Origin: an uncultured Saprospiraceae bacterium
GTDB lineage: Bacteria; Bacteroidota; Bacteroidia; Chitinophagales; Saprospiraceae
NCBI GenBank assembly: GCA_937924805.1
Contig: CALDTZ010000033.1
Span: 1 to 44,001 of the forward strand
Direction: 5' to 3'
Length of the DNA: 44,001 nucleotides
Each line of letters starts with the position of its first letter. The stretch's first letter is position 1. Under the pieces are notes generated by a model that ran no database searches, was not told the origin of the DNA, and worked only from the letters and a program-made list of their open reading frames with translations. Positions 18,333 through 27,064 of this stretch are shown in pieces. Made by a program: the position numbers and the translations under genes.

Positions 18333-18623
18333 TTGGATTTTAAAAGCTTAATAAATATAGAATCGGAAGATATTTCAGAAGTTGATGTCATAGCCTCTAT
18401 TGAAGAACGAGTATCACAAATGATGGATCATGATATTGAATTGCTTATGAGCTATATGTATCGCCTAGATATTGCTGAAACTGATATAAAACAAGCGATG
18501 AAATTAAATGCTAAGCAAAGTATGCCTAATGTATTCGCTCAATTAATATGGAAAAGGCAAAAACAAAGAATGGAAACCCGTAAAAAATACAAACAGGATC
18601 CAATTGAAGATTGGGAATATTAA
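18333..18623 (+). CDS. Small conserved-type protein with TTG start
   Basis: A 96-aa acidic-then-basic protein without a signal peptide or membrane segment. The N-terminal half is helical and acidic; the C-terminal half ends in a basic helix with QLIWKRQKQRMETRKKYKQ, a pattern I associate with a small uncharacterised Bacteroidota family. Its best start is TTG at 18333, five bases after the GH3 stop; the first in-frame ATG comes only around codon 33 and would remove the N-terminal helix. It ends three bases before recO, so it is very likely translated with its neighbours. Function unknown. Confidence 0.65.
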   Translation: MDFKSLINIESEDISEVDVIASIEERVSQMMDHDIELLMSYMYRLDIAETDIKQAMKLNAKQSMPNVFAQLIWKRQKQRMETRKKYKQDPIEDWEY

Positions 18624-18626
18624 AAC

Positions 18627-19340
18627 ATGATTAAAACAGAAGGCATCATATTTAAAACCATTCCTTTTGGTGAGACATCTATGATCTTAGAAATCTACAC
18701 TAAAGATCATGGCATGGAAAAATTTATAGTCGGAGGTGCTCGAAAAAGAAAAAACAACTTGCAATATTTGTATCAAGTACTTCAACCAATAAACTTGTTG
18801 TATTATCCAGGAAAAGGTGATAGTCTAAAAAGAATCAAAGAGGCAAGTATTAACTATAGATATCAACTTATTTTTTCAGATATTTCGATAAATGCAATAG
18901 CGACTTGCATGATTGATTTTACTCGTCAAAGTATTAAAGAATATGAAAATAATGACCTTCTTTTTGCTTTTATAAAAGATAGTCTTTTAACCTTAGACAA
19001 CAAACCTCTGGAATTAGGTAATTTTCATCTGCATTACTTATTTGAACTTACAAAACACATCGGAATATTTCCACATGACAATAAAGGTCCAAACAAAGTT
19101 TTCAATCTAAAAGAAGGTGCTTTTTGTCACAAAGATGAAGGAGAACCCATATATTGTCTTAGCCTTTCTTTAAGTCATTTATTCGGATTATTCCTTTCAA
19201 AAAATGACAGCAAAATCCTAATAAATAAAGGTCAGAGGAATGATATTTTAGATGCATTAACAAGTTATTATATATATCATTTACAAAACTTTAAAAAACC
19301 CAAGTCGATAGATATTATAAAAGTTATTTTTGCGGCTTAA
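18627..19340 (+). CDS. recO: DNA repair protein RecO
   Basis: A 237-aa protein with the N-terminal OB-fold region typical of RecO (IIFKTIPFGETSMILEIYTKDHG followed by the GARKRKNN basic stretch), then a helical C-terminal domain. RecO helps RecR load RecA onto SSB-coated single-stranded DNA during gap repair and RecF-pathway recombination. Length matches the family. The zinc-binding cysteine cluster seen in some RecO proteins is not evident, which is common in Bacteroidota. It sits in a compact cluster, three bases after the preceding small gene and ten bases before the E1 start codon. Confidence 0.88.
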   Translation: MIKTEGIIFKTIPFGETSMILEIYTKDHGMEKFIVGGARKRKNNLQYLYQVLQPINLLYYPGKGDSLKRIKEASINYRYQLIFSDISINAIATCMIDFTRQSIKEYENNDLLFAFIKDSLLTLDNKPLELGNFHLHYLFELTKHIGIFPHDNKGPNKVFNLKEGAFCHKDEGEPIYCLSLSLSHLFGLFLSKNDSKILINKGQRNDILDALTSYYIYHLQNFKKPKSIDIIKVIFAA

Positions 19341-19350
19341 TATTCCCGTT

Positions 19351-21348
19351 ATGGATACGATTATAAACTTACCAATAAAGTATAAAAAAGGAAAATTGTC
19401 TGTAGAGACATTAAAAAAACTCTATGTTTCAATGCTGAAGCCTCGATTAATTGAGGAAAAAATGTTATCCCTTTTACGTCAAGGAAAAATTTCAAAATGG
19501 TTTTCTGGAATTGGTCAAGAAGCTATTGCTGTAGGATGTACCTTGGCTTTGGATGAAGACGAAATGATATTTCCTATGCATCGGAATTTAGGGGTCTTTA
19601 CGGCTAGAGAAATACCTTTAACAAGGTTAATGTCACAATGGCAAGGTAAATCTAATGGATTTACAAATGGTCGAGATCGATCATTTCATTTTGGCACCTT
19701 AGCGTATAACATTGTAGGAATGATTTCTCATTTAGGTGCTCAATTATCTCTTGCTGATGGTGTTGGTTTAGCTCATAAACTCGGAGGAGAACAAAAAGTA
19801 TCTTTAGCATTTACTGGTGAAGGTGGAACGAGTGAAGGCGAATTCCATGAAGCATTAAATATGGCTGCTGTATGGCAACTTCCTGTCATCTTCGTAATTG
19901 AAAATAATGGTTACGGCTTATCTACACCTACATCCGAACAGTATCGCGCTAAAAACTTAGCAGATAGAGGTATTGGTTATGGAATGAAGTCGAAAATTAT
20001 TGATGGCAATAATATATTAGAAGTCTATTCTACGATTAAAAAAATAGCAGAAAATATTCGAAAAAACCCAGAACCATATCTTATCGAATGCAAAACATTT
20101 AGAAGGAGGGGACACGAAGAAGCTTCAGGTGTAAAATATGTTCCAGCTTCTTTAATGAAGGAATGGGAAAAGAAAGATCCTATTGATAATTATGAAACCT
20201 ATTTAGTAGAAGAAGGGGTTTACAAATCATCTGAAATAAAAGACATTCGAAAAAAATTAAAATCGGAAATTGGAAAAGATGTAAAATTAGCTTTTACTGA
20301 AGCTCCATTATCTTTTACTCAAAAACAAGAAATCGCCGATGTATATACACCCTATGATCAAATAGTTACAGCTCCTTCAGGTGAATCAACATCAATGCGT
20401 CTTATCGATGCAATATCAAATGGACTTGATCTTGCAATGGAAAAACATGATGATCTTGTATTAATGGGTCAGGATATAGCAGAATATGGCGGAGTATTTA
20501 AAATAACAGATGGGTTTTGGGAAAAATACGGCTTAGACCGAGTACGAAACACGCCTATCTGTGAAAGTGCGGTACTTGGAATTGCCATGGGTTTAGCCTT
20601 AAAAGGAAAAAAATCAATGGTCGAAATGCAATTTTCCGATTTTGTAACCTGCGGCTTTAATCAAATTGTCAACAATATCGCAAAAGTTAGATATAGATGG
20701 GGAGCTTCTATCAATACCGTTATCCGAATGCCGACTGGAGGAGGAATGGGTGCAGGACCTTTTCACTCACAAAGTACAGAAGCTTGGTTTACGCATACGC
20801 CAGGACTTAGAGTTGTTTATCCTTCATCACCATATGATGCAAAAGGACTATTATTGGCTTCATTTGAAGACCCAAACCCAGTTATGTTTTTTGAACACAA
20901 AGCACTATACCGAAGCATAGAAGAAAAGGTGCCAAATGGTTATTACACGCTACCGATTGGGAAAGCAAACTTAGTTAAAGAAGGTACAAAATGCTCTATT
21001 ATAACCTATGGACAAGGTGTAATTTGGGCAAAAACTATAACTGACGAATTAGAAATATCATGTGATATTTTAGATTTAAGGTCATTGGCACCTTTGGATT
21101 ATGAAGCTATCCGTACTACTACACAAAAAACAAATAGAGTTCTTGTATTGCATGAGGACATTGAATTTGGTGGACTAGGAGGTGAAATAAGTGCTTACAT
21201 AAATGAACACGTTTTTGAAGCATTAGATGCTCCGGTCATACGTGTTTCTTCATTAAATACTCCAATTCCTTTCGCACAAGAATTGGAAAATGTGTTTTTA
21301 CCAAAAGAAAGATTAAAAACTAGCCTTGAAAGGCTATTAAATTATTAG
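19351..21348 (+). CDS. 2-oxoacid dehydrogenase E1, fused alpha and beta subunits
   Basis: A 665-aa fusion of the alpha and beta subunits of a thiamine-diphosphate-dependent 2-oxoacid dehydrogenase E1, probably branched-chain (2-oxoisovalerate) or pyruvate type. It decarboxylates the 2-oxoacid and transfers the acyl group to lipoyl-E2. The alpha part covers about residues 1-330 and shows GQEAIAVG, MHRN and the TPP motif GEGGTSEGEFHEA ending in ENN. The beta part starts near 345 with the GQDIAEYGGVF and MQFSDF motifs. The ATG at 19351 is preferred; an upstream in-frame TTG at 19330 would overlap recO and add seven residues. No E2 or E3 gene is in the window. Substrate preference cannot be decided from sequence alone. 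Confidence 0.9.
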   Translation: MDTIINLPIKYKKGKLSVETLKKLYVSMLKPRLIEEKMLSLLRQGKISKWFSGIGQEAIAVGCTLALDEDEMIFPMHRNLGVFTAREIPLTRLMSQWQGKSNGFTNGRDRSFHFGTLAYNIVGMISHLGAQLSLADGVGLAHKLGGEQKVSLAFTGEGGTSEGEFHEALNMAAVWQLPVIFVIENNGYGLSTPTSEQYRAKNLADRGIGYGMKSKIIDGNNILEVYSTIKKIAENIRKNPEPYLIECKTFRRRGHEEASGVKYVPASLMKEWEKKDPIDNYETYLVEEGVYKSSEIKDIRKKLKSEIGKDVKLAFTEAPLSFTQKQEIADVYTPYDQIVTAPSGESTSMRLIDAISNGLDLAMEKHDDLVLMGQDIAEYGGVFKITDGFWEKYGLDRVRNTPICESAVLGIAMGLALKGKKSMVEMQFSDFVTCGFNQIVNNIAKVRYRWGASINTVIRMPTGGGMGAGPFHSQSTEAWFTHTPGLRVVYPSSPYDAKGLLLASFEDPNPVMFFEHKALYRSIEEKVPNGYYTLPIGKANLVKEGTKCSIITYGQGVIWAKTITDELEISCDILDLRSLAPLDYEAIRTTTQKTNRVLVLHEDIEFGGLGGEISAYINEHVFEALDAPVIRVSSLNTPIPFAQELENVFLPKERLKTSLERLLNY

Positions 21349-21373
21349 TTTCATTTTACAAAAAAGCTAAAGA

Positions 21374-21925
21374 ATGGACTTAGAAAGTTTAAATGGGAAA
21401 ATTAAGAACTACAATCAAATATTAAACAATACAAAATCATATAGAAAAGATTGGAGTGAAGGTCTTAAAAAAATGATTAGTAGCACATTAGAGTCTATTA
21501 TAAAAAAAACTAAATTGAAAGCAATTCTTGAAATCCAAGATGAAATCGAAAATTTAGAAGTCATTATGCTTTCATTAGGAACTGAAGTAAGCGGTATCGC
21601 CGAAAAAATTCCAAACAGCAAAGCATACAGACCTTATATTAAAACCAATGGGTCATTAATTTATCAGCAACTTTTTAATGGGAAAATTATGATTATGATT
21701 GCCTATCCATTTATCGAAGGATATGGTCAACCCAAACCACCTAAAATGTTGGAAATTTTAAGACCGGAAGAATTTAAAGAAGGCTATGTTGTTCATCATG
21801 TTGAGCAGTTTATGCGTGAAATCATCGACTGGGAAGATTATGATGATGACATACCTGAAAAAATGGGATTCACTCCCATTGGCTTTAAGCCAAATACAGA
21901 AACAATTGCGGAAAACGAAGATTAG
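21374..21925 (+). CDS. Conserved-type cytoplasmic protein of unknown function
   Basis: A 183-aa protein without a signal peptide. The N-terminal 60 residues are Lys-rich and helical, followed by a mixed alpha/beta region (IMIMIAYPFIEGYGQ) and an acidic C-terminal tail with DYDDDIPEKMG. I do not recognise the family. It follows the E1 gene by 25 bases on the same strand and precedes the second CRTAC1-like lipoprotein by 37 bases, so it may be part of the same transcript. Confidence 0.7.
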   Translation: MDLESLNGKIKNYNQILNNTKSYRKDWSEGLKKMISSTLESIIKKTKLKAILEIQDEIENLEVIMLSLGTEVSGIAEKIPNSKAYRPYIKTNGSLIYQQLFNGKIMIMIAYPFIEGYGQPKPPKMLEILRPEEFKEGYVVHHVEQFMREIIDWEDYDDDIPEKMGFTPIGFKPNTETIAENED

Positions 21926-21962
21926 TTTTAAGTTATTACATTTTCAAAAATAGAGATCTACA

Positions 21963-24900
21963 ATGAAATATTTTGGATATATAATCATCTTGCTATGTTT
22001 TGTTGGTTGCTCAACCGAACAAAACAATACTCCTGTCGTGTATGACGAATCATTTAAAGTCTTTACCGAAATGACACCGGAGGAAACAGGTATCGACTTT
22101 ATGAACGATATCAATGAAACGCCAGACAGGAATATTACTTTTTTCGACTACATGTATAACGGAGCAGGCGTTTCAATTGGTGATATAAACAATGATGGAC
22201 TTGCTGATATATTTTTTACGGGTAATGATGTGCCTAACAAACTTTACATCAATAAGGGTGACATGAAGTTTGAAGATATTTCATTAACCTCAGGTCTAGA
22301 AACAAACAAATGGGCTTGTGGGTCTACTATGGTTGATATAAATAATGATGGATTACTTGATATTTATGTTTGTAACTCAGGGCCTTATGAAGCAGAATCC
22401 ATGTTAATGAATGATTTGTTTATTAACAATGGAGACCTAACCTTTACTTCCGCTGCTGCCGACTACGGCTTAAACGATGCCTCTCGGTCTGTGCAAGCGG
22501 CATTCTTTGATGTAGATAATGATGGGGACTTGGATATGTGGTTAAATAATCATGGAAGAATAAAAATCGGTAAAGGTATTAAGGAGTGGTATGAAAATAT
22601 GATCAAATTGCCAAATGAGCAAATGACAAAAATGAGTAATAAATTCTTTATCAATGAAGATGGAAAATTTACGGATACGTCAAGAAAATCTAAAGTAAAT
22701 TTCTTTGCTTTTGGTTTAGGCCTAGCAGTTGCTGACTTTAATGATGATGGACTTCAAGATATCTATTGCGCGAATGATTATTTTCTTCCAGATTTTTATT
22801 GGATGAATATAGGTAAAGGAGTATTCAAACAAATAAACTATACGCACTTAAAGCATATGTCGTATTATTCAATGGGATGTGATGCAGCGGATTTTAACAA
22901 TGATGGTTTACTTGATATTGCTACTGTCGATATGACGCCTAAGGATCATTTTAGAAATAAAACGCTTATGGAATCAATGGATGTTGAAAGGTTTTATTTT
23001 ATGAAAAACAAACTTGGATTCCCATCACAATATATGTTTAACACCTTCCAAATGGGAATAGGTGGTGGATACCTTAAAGATGTAGGACTTCAATTAGGTG
23101 TATCACAGACAGACTGGAGTTGGGCTCCATTAATTGCAGATTTTGATAATGACGGATTCAAAGATTACTTTGTCACAAATGGATACCTCAGAGATGTCAA
23201 AGATAATGATCAAGCATATCGTACACGCCAGATGAAAGATAGTCTTGGCGATGAATTTACAAATGTTCATATGTTTGAAAAACTGAAAGAAGTCAATTCT
23301 CATCCTGTAAAAAATGCAGTTTTCAAAAATATCAACGGAGAAAAATACCAAGATGTAAAAGATAATTGGGGAATCAAAACACCTACTTTTTCTAATGGTG
23401 CAGCCTATGCAGATTTGGATAATGATGGAGATTTAGATTTAGTGATTAACAACCTTAAAAGTGTTTCACAAATCTTAAGAAACAACTCGGAAAATAAAAA
23501 CAAATACATCCGTATTAAATTGGTCGATGAAGTGAATACTAGTTCCGTATTAGGAAGTAAACTATATTGCTATACAAAAGGAATGCAACAACGAGTTGAT
23601 TATAACTTTACACGAGGATACCAATCGAGTGTGGACCATATAGCACACTTTGGTGTTGGAGGATATTCCAATATTGATAGCATTCGCATTGAATGGTTAG
23701 ATGGTCAACAAACTGTTTTAACCAATGTAAAAAGCAATCAGACTTTAGTTATAAACAAGGAAGATGTAGAAAAAACAGACAAGAAAGACGTTGAAAACAT
23801 TGTACAATTTATTGATTTAACAACCAAGATTCAAAGCTTTAATGCAGCTCATGTCGAAAATGATTTTAATGACTTTAAAGTCGAAGTTTTATTACCACAC
23901 AAATATTCTGAACTTGGCCCTTCTTTAGAGGTTGGTGATTTAAATGGTGATGGTTTTCAAGATTTCTATTTGGGTGGCTCAAAAGGTAATGCTGGTCAAC
24001 TGTTTATCCAAAATGGTAGTGAATTTATGAAGCAAGAAATACCTGCCTTCGAAAGTGATGCCAAATATGAAGACTTAGGAGCTAAATTTTTTGATTACGA
24101 TGGTGATGGAGATCAAGACTTATATATAGCTTCAGGTGGTGGTGGCGATATCGCTGAAAGTCTTGCCCTATACCAAGATCGATTGTACATTAATGATGGC
24201 AAAGGTTTTTTTAGTAAAGCTCCGAAAGGCGTAATCCCAAAAATAACGTCTTCTACCGCTATTATCAAAACCATTGATTTTAATGCCGATGGTAAATTAG
24301 ATCTATTTGTTGGTGCTAGAAATAAACCAGGAAAATATCCTCTACCATCAAAATCGTATTTCCTGATTAATCAAGGTGGAAAATTTGTAAACCAAATGGA
24401 CCAAATATTAGAAGACCCTGCTTTTCCGGGAATGGTTACAGGAGCTGAATTCGTCGATTTAAATGGTGACAACAAAGAAGATTTAGCTGTTGTTGGCGAA
24501 TGGACATCACCTACGTTTTATATCCGTAATGGGCAAACTTTTGATGTATCTACCGTTTCTGATTTAACTAAATATTCGGGTTGGTGGCAAAGTCTTAAAG
24601 CAGTAGACCTTGATAAAGATGGAGATTTGGATTTTATCGTTGGTAATATTGGTGAAAACAATAAATTTAATCCAGATGAAGAGCATCCACTTGGATTATT
24701 AGCCAATGATTTCGATCAAAATGGTACCCATGATATTGTAATGACTAAAAAATACAAAGATAAAATTGTGCCAGTAAGGGGTAAAGAATGTTCTACTGAG
24801 CAAATGCCATTTTTGGCTGAAAAATTTACACAGTATAGTGCGTTTGCTTCTTCTTCTGTCGATGAAATCTTAGGTGCAGGTACCGCCTCGGCAAATAAAT

Positions 24901-25298
24901 TTTCCGCATCCTATTTTTCAAGTATTATTATCGAAAATAAAGGGGATCAAAATTTTGAAGTACACAAACTTCCTTTTAATGCACAATCTTCTCCCATTAA
25001 AGGGATTATCGTTGATGACTACAATAATGATGGTTTGGTAGATATTTTTGTTGCTGGTAACATCGTAAATACAGAACCTGAAACGCCTGCTTATGATGCA
25101 GGACACGGTGCCTTATTGCTAGGTATTGGAGATTGTTTGTTTGAATCTGACCACACAATAAAAAAATTAGGTGTATTAGTTGATAAGAATGTGGTTGATA
25201 TACAACCCATTACATTGGGGACAAAACAAAAAGGAATACTTGTTGCTAATAATAATGATAAAATGCAGCTTCTTTTGAAAGTGGAAGGCCTGAACTAA
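21963..25298 (+). CDS. CRTAC1-like FG-GAP/VCBS repeat lipoprotein, second paralogue
   Basis: An 1111-aa lipoprotein, full-length paralogue of the protein at 7989. The signal peptide ends FVGC with Cys16 as lipidation site, then STEQNN. FG-GAP/VCBS calcium loops of the D(I/F)NNDGLxD form recur along the chain, an UnbV/ASPIC segment lies at about residues 525-595, and the block RGKECSTEQMPF near the C-terminus matches the paralogue. It should fold into beta-propellers outside the cell membrane. Unlike the first copy, the residues after the lipidated Cys are less acidic, so surface export is less clear. It is the last plus-strand gene before a strong terminator. Function unknown. Confidence 0.88.
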   Translation: MKYFGYIIILLCFVGCSTEQNNTPVVYDESFKVFTEMTPEETGIDFMNDINETPDRNITFFDYMYNGAGVSIGDINNDGLADIFFTGNDVPNKLYINKGDMKFEDISLTSGLETNKWACGSTMVDINNDGLLDIYVCNSGPYEAESMLMNDLFINNGDLTFTSAAADYGLNDASRSVQAAFFDVDNDGDLDMWLNNHGRIKIGKGIKEWYENMIKLPNEQMTKMSNKFFINEDGKFTDTSRKSKVNFFAFGLGLAVADFNDDGLQDIYCANDYFLPDFYWMNIGKGVFKQINYTHLKHMSYYSMGCDAADFNNDGLLDIATVDMTPKDHFRNKTLMESMDVERFYFMKNKLGFPSQYMFNTFQMGIGGGYLKDVGLQLGVSQTDWSWAPLIADFDNDGFKDYFVTNGYLRDVKDNDQAYRTRQMKDSLGDEFTNVHMFEKLKEVNSHPVKNAVFKNINGEKYQDVKDNWGIKTPTFSNGAAYADLDNDGDLDLVINNLKSVSQILRNNSENKNKYIRIKLVDEVNTSSVLGSKLYCYTKGMQQRVDYNFTRGYQSSVDHIAHFGVGGYSNIDSIRIEWLDGQQTVLTNVKSNQTLVINKEDVEKTDKKDVENIVQFIDLTTKIQSFNAAHVENDFNDFKVEVLLPHKYSELGPSLEVGDLNGDGFQDFYLGGSKGNAGQLFIQNGSEFMKQEIPAFESDAKYEDLGAKFFDYDGDGDQDLYIASGGGGDIAESLALYQDRLYINDGKGFFSKAPKGVIPKITSSTAIIKTIDFNADGKLDLFVGARNKPGKYPLPSKSYFLINQGGKFVNQMDQILEDPAFPGMVTGAEFVDLNGDNKEDLAVVGEWTSPTFYIRNGQTFDVSTVSDLTKYSGWWQSLKAVDLDKDGDLDFIVGNIGENNKFNPDEEHPLGLLANDFDQNGTHDIVMTKKYKDKIVPVRGKECSTEQMPFLAEKFTQYSAFASSSVDEILGAGTASANKFSASYFSSIIIENKGDQNFEVHKLPFNAQSSPIKGIIVDDYNNDGLVDIFVAGNIVNTEPETPAYDAGHGALLLGIGDCLFESDHTIKKLGVLVDKNVVDIQPITLGTKQKGILVANNNDKMQLLLKVEGLN

Positions 25299-25312
25299 AC
25301 TATAAAACCTAA

Positions 25313-25347
25313 AAGGGCGACTAGAAAAACCTAGTCGCCCTTTTTTT
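25313..25347 (+). terminator. Strong intrinsic terminator
   Basis: A perfect 12-bp GC-rich stem (AAGGGCGACTAG with CTAGTCGCCCTT), loop AAAAAC, followed by a run of T. It lies 15 bases past the lipoprotein stop codon. The A-rich left flank gives a weaker T run on the other strand, so it may also serve the convergent glyS gene. Confidence 0.93.
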
Positions 25348-25378
25348 ATGCTTAATTGCGATGTAAATGAACCATATA

Positions 25379-26926
25379 TTAATCCATTAGTAACACATTA
25401 ATATTTGTTTCTTTTGTAACTCGATCATTTGCTTCTTGAACAGATAGTCTCACTTGCTGCAAACTATCTCTCTCTCTCAACGTAACGGTCCCATCTTCAA
25501 GCGTTTGATGATCAACGGTTATACAAAATGGAGTTCCTATAGCATCTTGTCTTCTATATCTCCTACCGATTGCATCTTTTTCATCATACTGAGTATTGAC
25601 ATTTAATTTTAATTGATTAAACGCATCTTTAGCTGCTTTAACAAGATTTTCATCATTCTTCAATAAAGGTAAAATAGCACATTTGATAGGTGCAATACTA
25701 GGATGAAGTTTCATAACAATTCGTTTAGCAACACCACCTTTAGAATCTGGCACTTCCTCCTCTTGTAATGCTTGTGCTACTTGCGAAAGAAACATACGAT
25801 CACAACCAAGTGAAGTCTCAACTACAAAAGGAACATAATTTTCATTTAATTCCGGATCAAAATATTGCAACTTTTTACCTGAAAGATCTTGGTGTTGATT
25901 CAAATCAAAATCAGTCCTTGAATGAATACCTTCTAATTCTTTAAAACCAAAAGGAAAATCAAATTCTATATCTACAGCAGCATTGGCATAATGCGCTAAA
26001 TTTTCATGATTATGATACCTGAGTTTAGCTGCTGGTGTACCTAATTTTTGGTGCCATTTTAATCTTGTCTCTTTCCAAGACTCATAAAATTTCATTTCCG
26101 TTCCTGGCCGAACAAAAAATTGCATTTCCATTTGTTCAAATTCTTTCATTCTAAAAATAAATTGCCTCGCTACAATCTCATTTCTAAATGCTTTACCAAT
26201 TTGAGCAATTCCAAAAGGCACTTTTTGTCTAGATGACTTTTGAACATTCGAAAAATTTACAAAAATGCCTTGTGCCGTTTCTGGCCTTAAATATAGTTTT
26301 CCTTCCTCGCCAGCGATATTACCCAGCTGAGTAGAAAACATCAAATTAAACTGTCTCACATCGGTCCAGTTTTTCGAACCACTTACCGGGCATGCGATTT
26401 CTAGTTCTTCAATTAAAGATTTAACATCTTGCAAGTTTTCCTCTGTTAAACTTTTACTCATTCTAGAGATGATCGAATCAATCTTAGCTTGACGATCCAT
26501 TACTCTTCCATTGGTAGATCTAAATTCGGCTTCGTTAAAGCTTTCGCCAAATCGCTTTCTAGCTTTTTCTACATCCTTATTGATTTTTCCTTCGATCTTC
26601 GCGCAATAATCTTCTATTAAAACATCTGCGCGATATCTTTTTTTAGAATCTTTATTATCTATCAATGGATCATTAAAGGCATCAACATGACCTGAGGCTT
26701 TCCAAACTTTTGGATGCATAAAAATAGAAGAATCAATTCCAACTATATTTTCATGCATTTGAACCATGCTTTTCCACCAATATTGTTTGATATTGTTTTT
26801 TAATTCTACACCATACGGTCCATAGTCATATACAGCTGCTAAGCCATCATAGATCTCACTAGATTGATAAATAAAAGCATACTCTTTACAATGTGAAATC
26901 AGTTGTTTAAAATCCATATTTTGCAT
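25379..26926 (-). CDS. glyS: Glycyl-tRNA synthetase (single-chain class II type)
   Basis: A 515-aa homodimer-type glycyl-tRNA synthetase that charges tRNA-Gly with glycine in the cytoplasm. Visible hallmarks are YDYGPYGVELKNNI near the N-terminus, RPETAQGIFVNF, the motif 2 region GKAFRNEI with FRMKEFEQMEMQFF, and ETSLGCDRMF in motif 3, followed by the C-terminal anticodon-binding domain. The length fits the family. The start is ambiguous: the ATG at 26926 or an ATG three codons later at 26917. A TATTTTTG box only 11 bases upstream of the first ATG implies a very short leader and slightly favours the second. Divergent from the acyltransferase gene. Confidence 0.95.
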   Translation of the reverse strand: MQNMDFKQLISHCKEYAFIYQSSEIYDGLAAVYDYGPYGVELKNNIKQYWWKSMVQMHENIVGIDSSIFMHPKVWKASGHVDAFNDPLIDNKDSKKRYRADVLIEDYCAKIEGKINKDVEKARKRFGESFNEAEFRSTNGRVMDRQAKIDSIISRMSKSLTEENLQDVKSLIEELEIACPVSGSKNWTDVRQFNLMFSTQLGNIAGEEGKLYLRPETAQGIFVNFSNVQKSSRQKVPFGIAQIGKAFRNEIVARQFIFRMKEFEQMEMQFFVRPGTEMKFYESWKETRLKWHQKLGTPAAKLRYHNHENLAHYANAAVDIEFDFPFGFKELEGIHSRTDFDLNQHQDLSGKKLQYFDPELNENYVPFVVETSLGCDRMFLSQVAQALQEEEVPDSKGGVAKRIVMKLHPSIAPIKCAILPLLKNDENLVKAAKDAFNQLKLNVNTQYDEKDAIGRRYRRQDAIGTPFCITVDHQTLEDGTVTLRERDSLQQVRLSVQEANDRVTKETNINVLLMD

Positions 26927-26937
26927 TTTTAAGAACG

Positions 26938-26945
26938 CAAAAATA
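26938..26945 (-). promoter_or_regulatory. Predicted -7 box of glyS
   Basis: On the minus strand TATTTTTG is an exact match to the Bacteroidota TAnnTTTG box. It is part of the perfect 15-bp inverted repeat shared with the divergent promoter. No TTTG lies at ideal -33 spacing: one is too close, the next too far. The predicted leader is very short. Confidence 0.5.
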
Positions 26946-27058
26946 CGTTATTAGAAAACAAATTTCTTGAGTAAGGTGATTCGAATCAAATAGATTTATA
27001 AAAAAGAAAGTAAGTGGATACAGATTTGTCTTGAATTCTCCCTTAATAACGTATTTTT
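26939..27058. repeat. Perfect 15-bp inverted repeat at the two ends of the divergent intergenic region
   Basis: The sequence AAAAATACGTTATTA at 26939-26953 is the exact reverse complement of TAATAACGTATTTTT at 27044-27058. Each arm covers the predicted -7 box of its own gene, glyS on the left and the acyltransferase on the right. A separate perfect 12-bp palindrome, TGATTCGAATCA, lies between them at 26977-26988. Confidence 0.8.
26977..26988. promoter_or_regulatory. Candidate operator palindrome between glyS and acyltransferase genes
   Basis: TGATTCGAATCA is a perfect 12-bp palindrome in the 138-base divergent intergenic region, upstream of both predicted -7 boxes. The position would suit a regulator acting on both promoters, but no regulator gene is nearby. 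Confidence 0.35.
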
Positions 27059-27059
27059 A
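27025..27059 (+). promoter_or_regulatory. Predicted promoter of the acyltransferase cluster
   Basis: TTTG at 27025-27028 is followed after 23 bases by TATTTTTA at 27052-27059, one base off TAnnTTTG. The ATG follows after only five bases, so the transcript would be leaderless or nearly so. The spacer is slightly longer than the usual 19-21. Confidence 0.45.
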
Positions 27060-27064
27060 CACCC

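Noticed and set aside
19330..19350. Upstream TTG start for the fused E1 gene
   Set aside because: It would overlap the end of recO and add seven residues; the ATG at 19351 is a better start with ordinary spacing.
26977..26988. TTCGAATC string reminiscent of a tRNA T-loop
   Set aside because: It is the core of a 12-bp palindrome, with no acceptor, D or anticodon stem around it in the 138-base gap.
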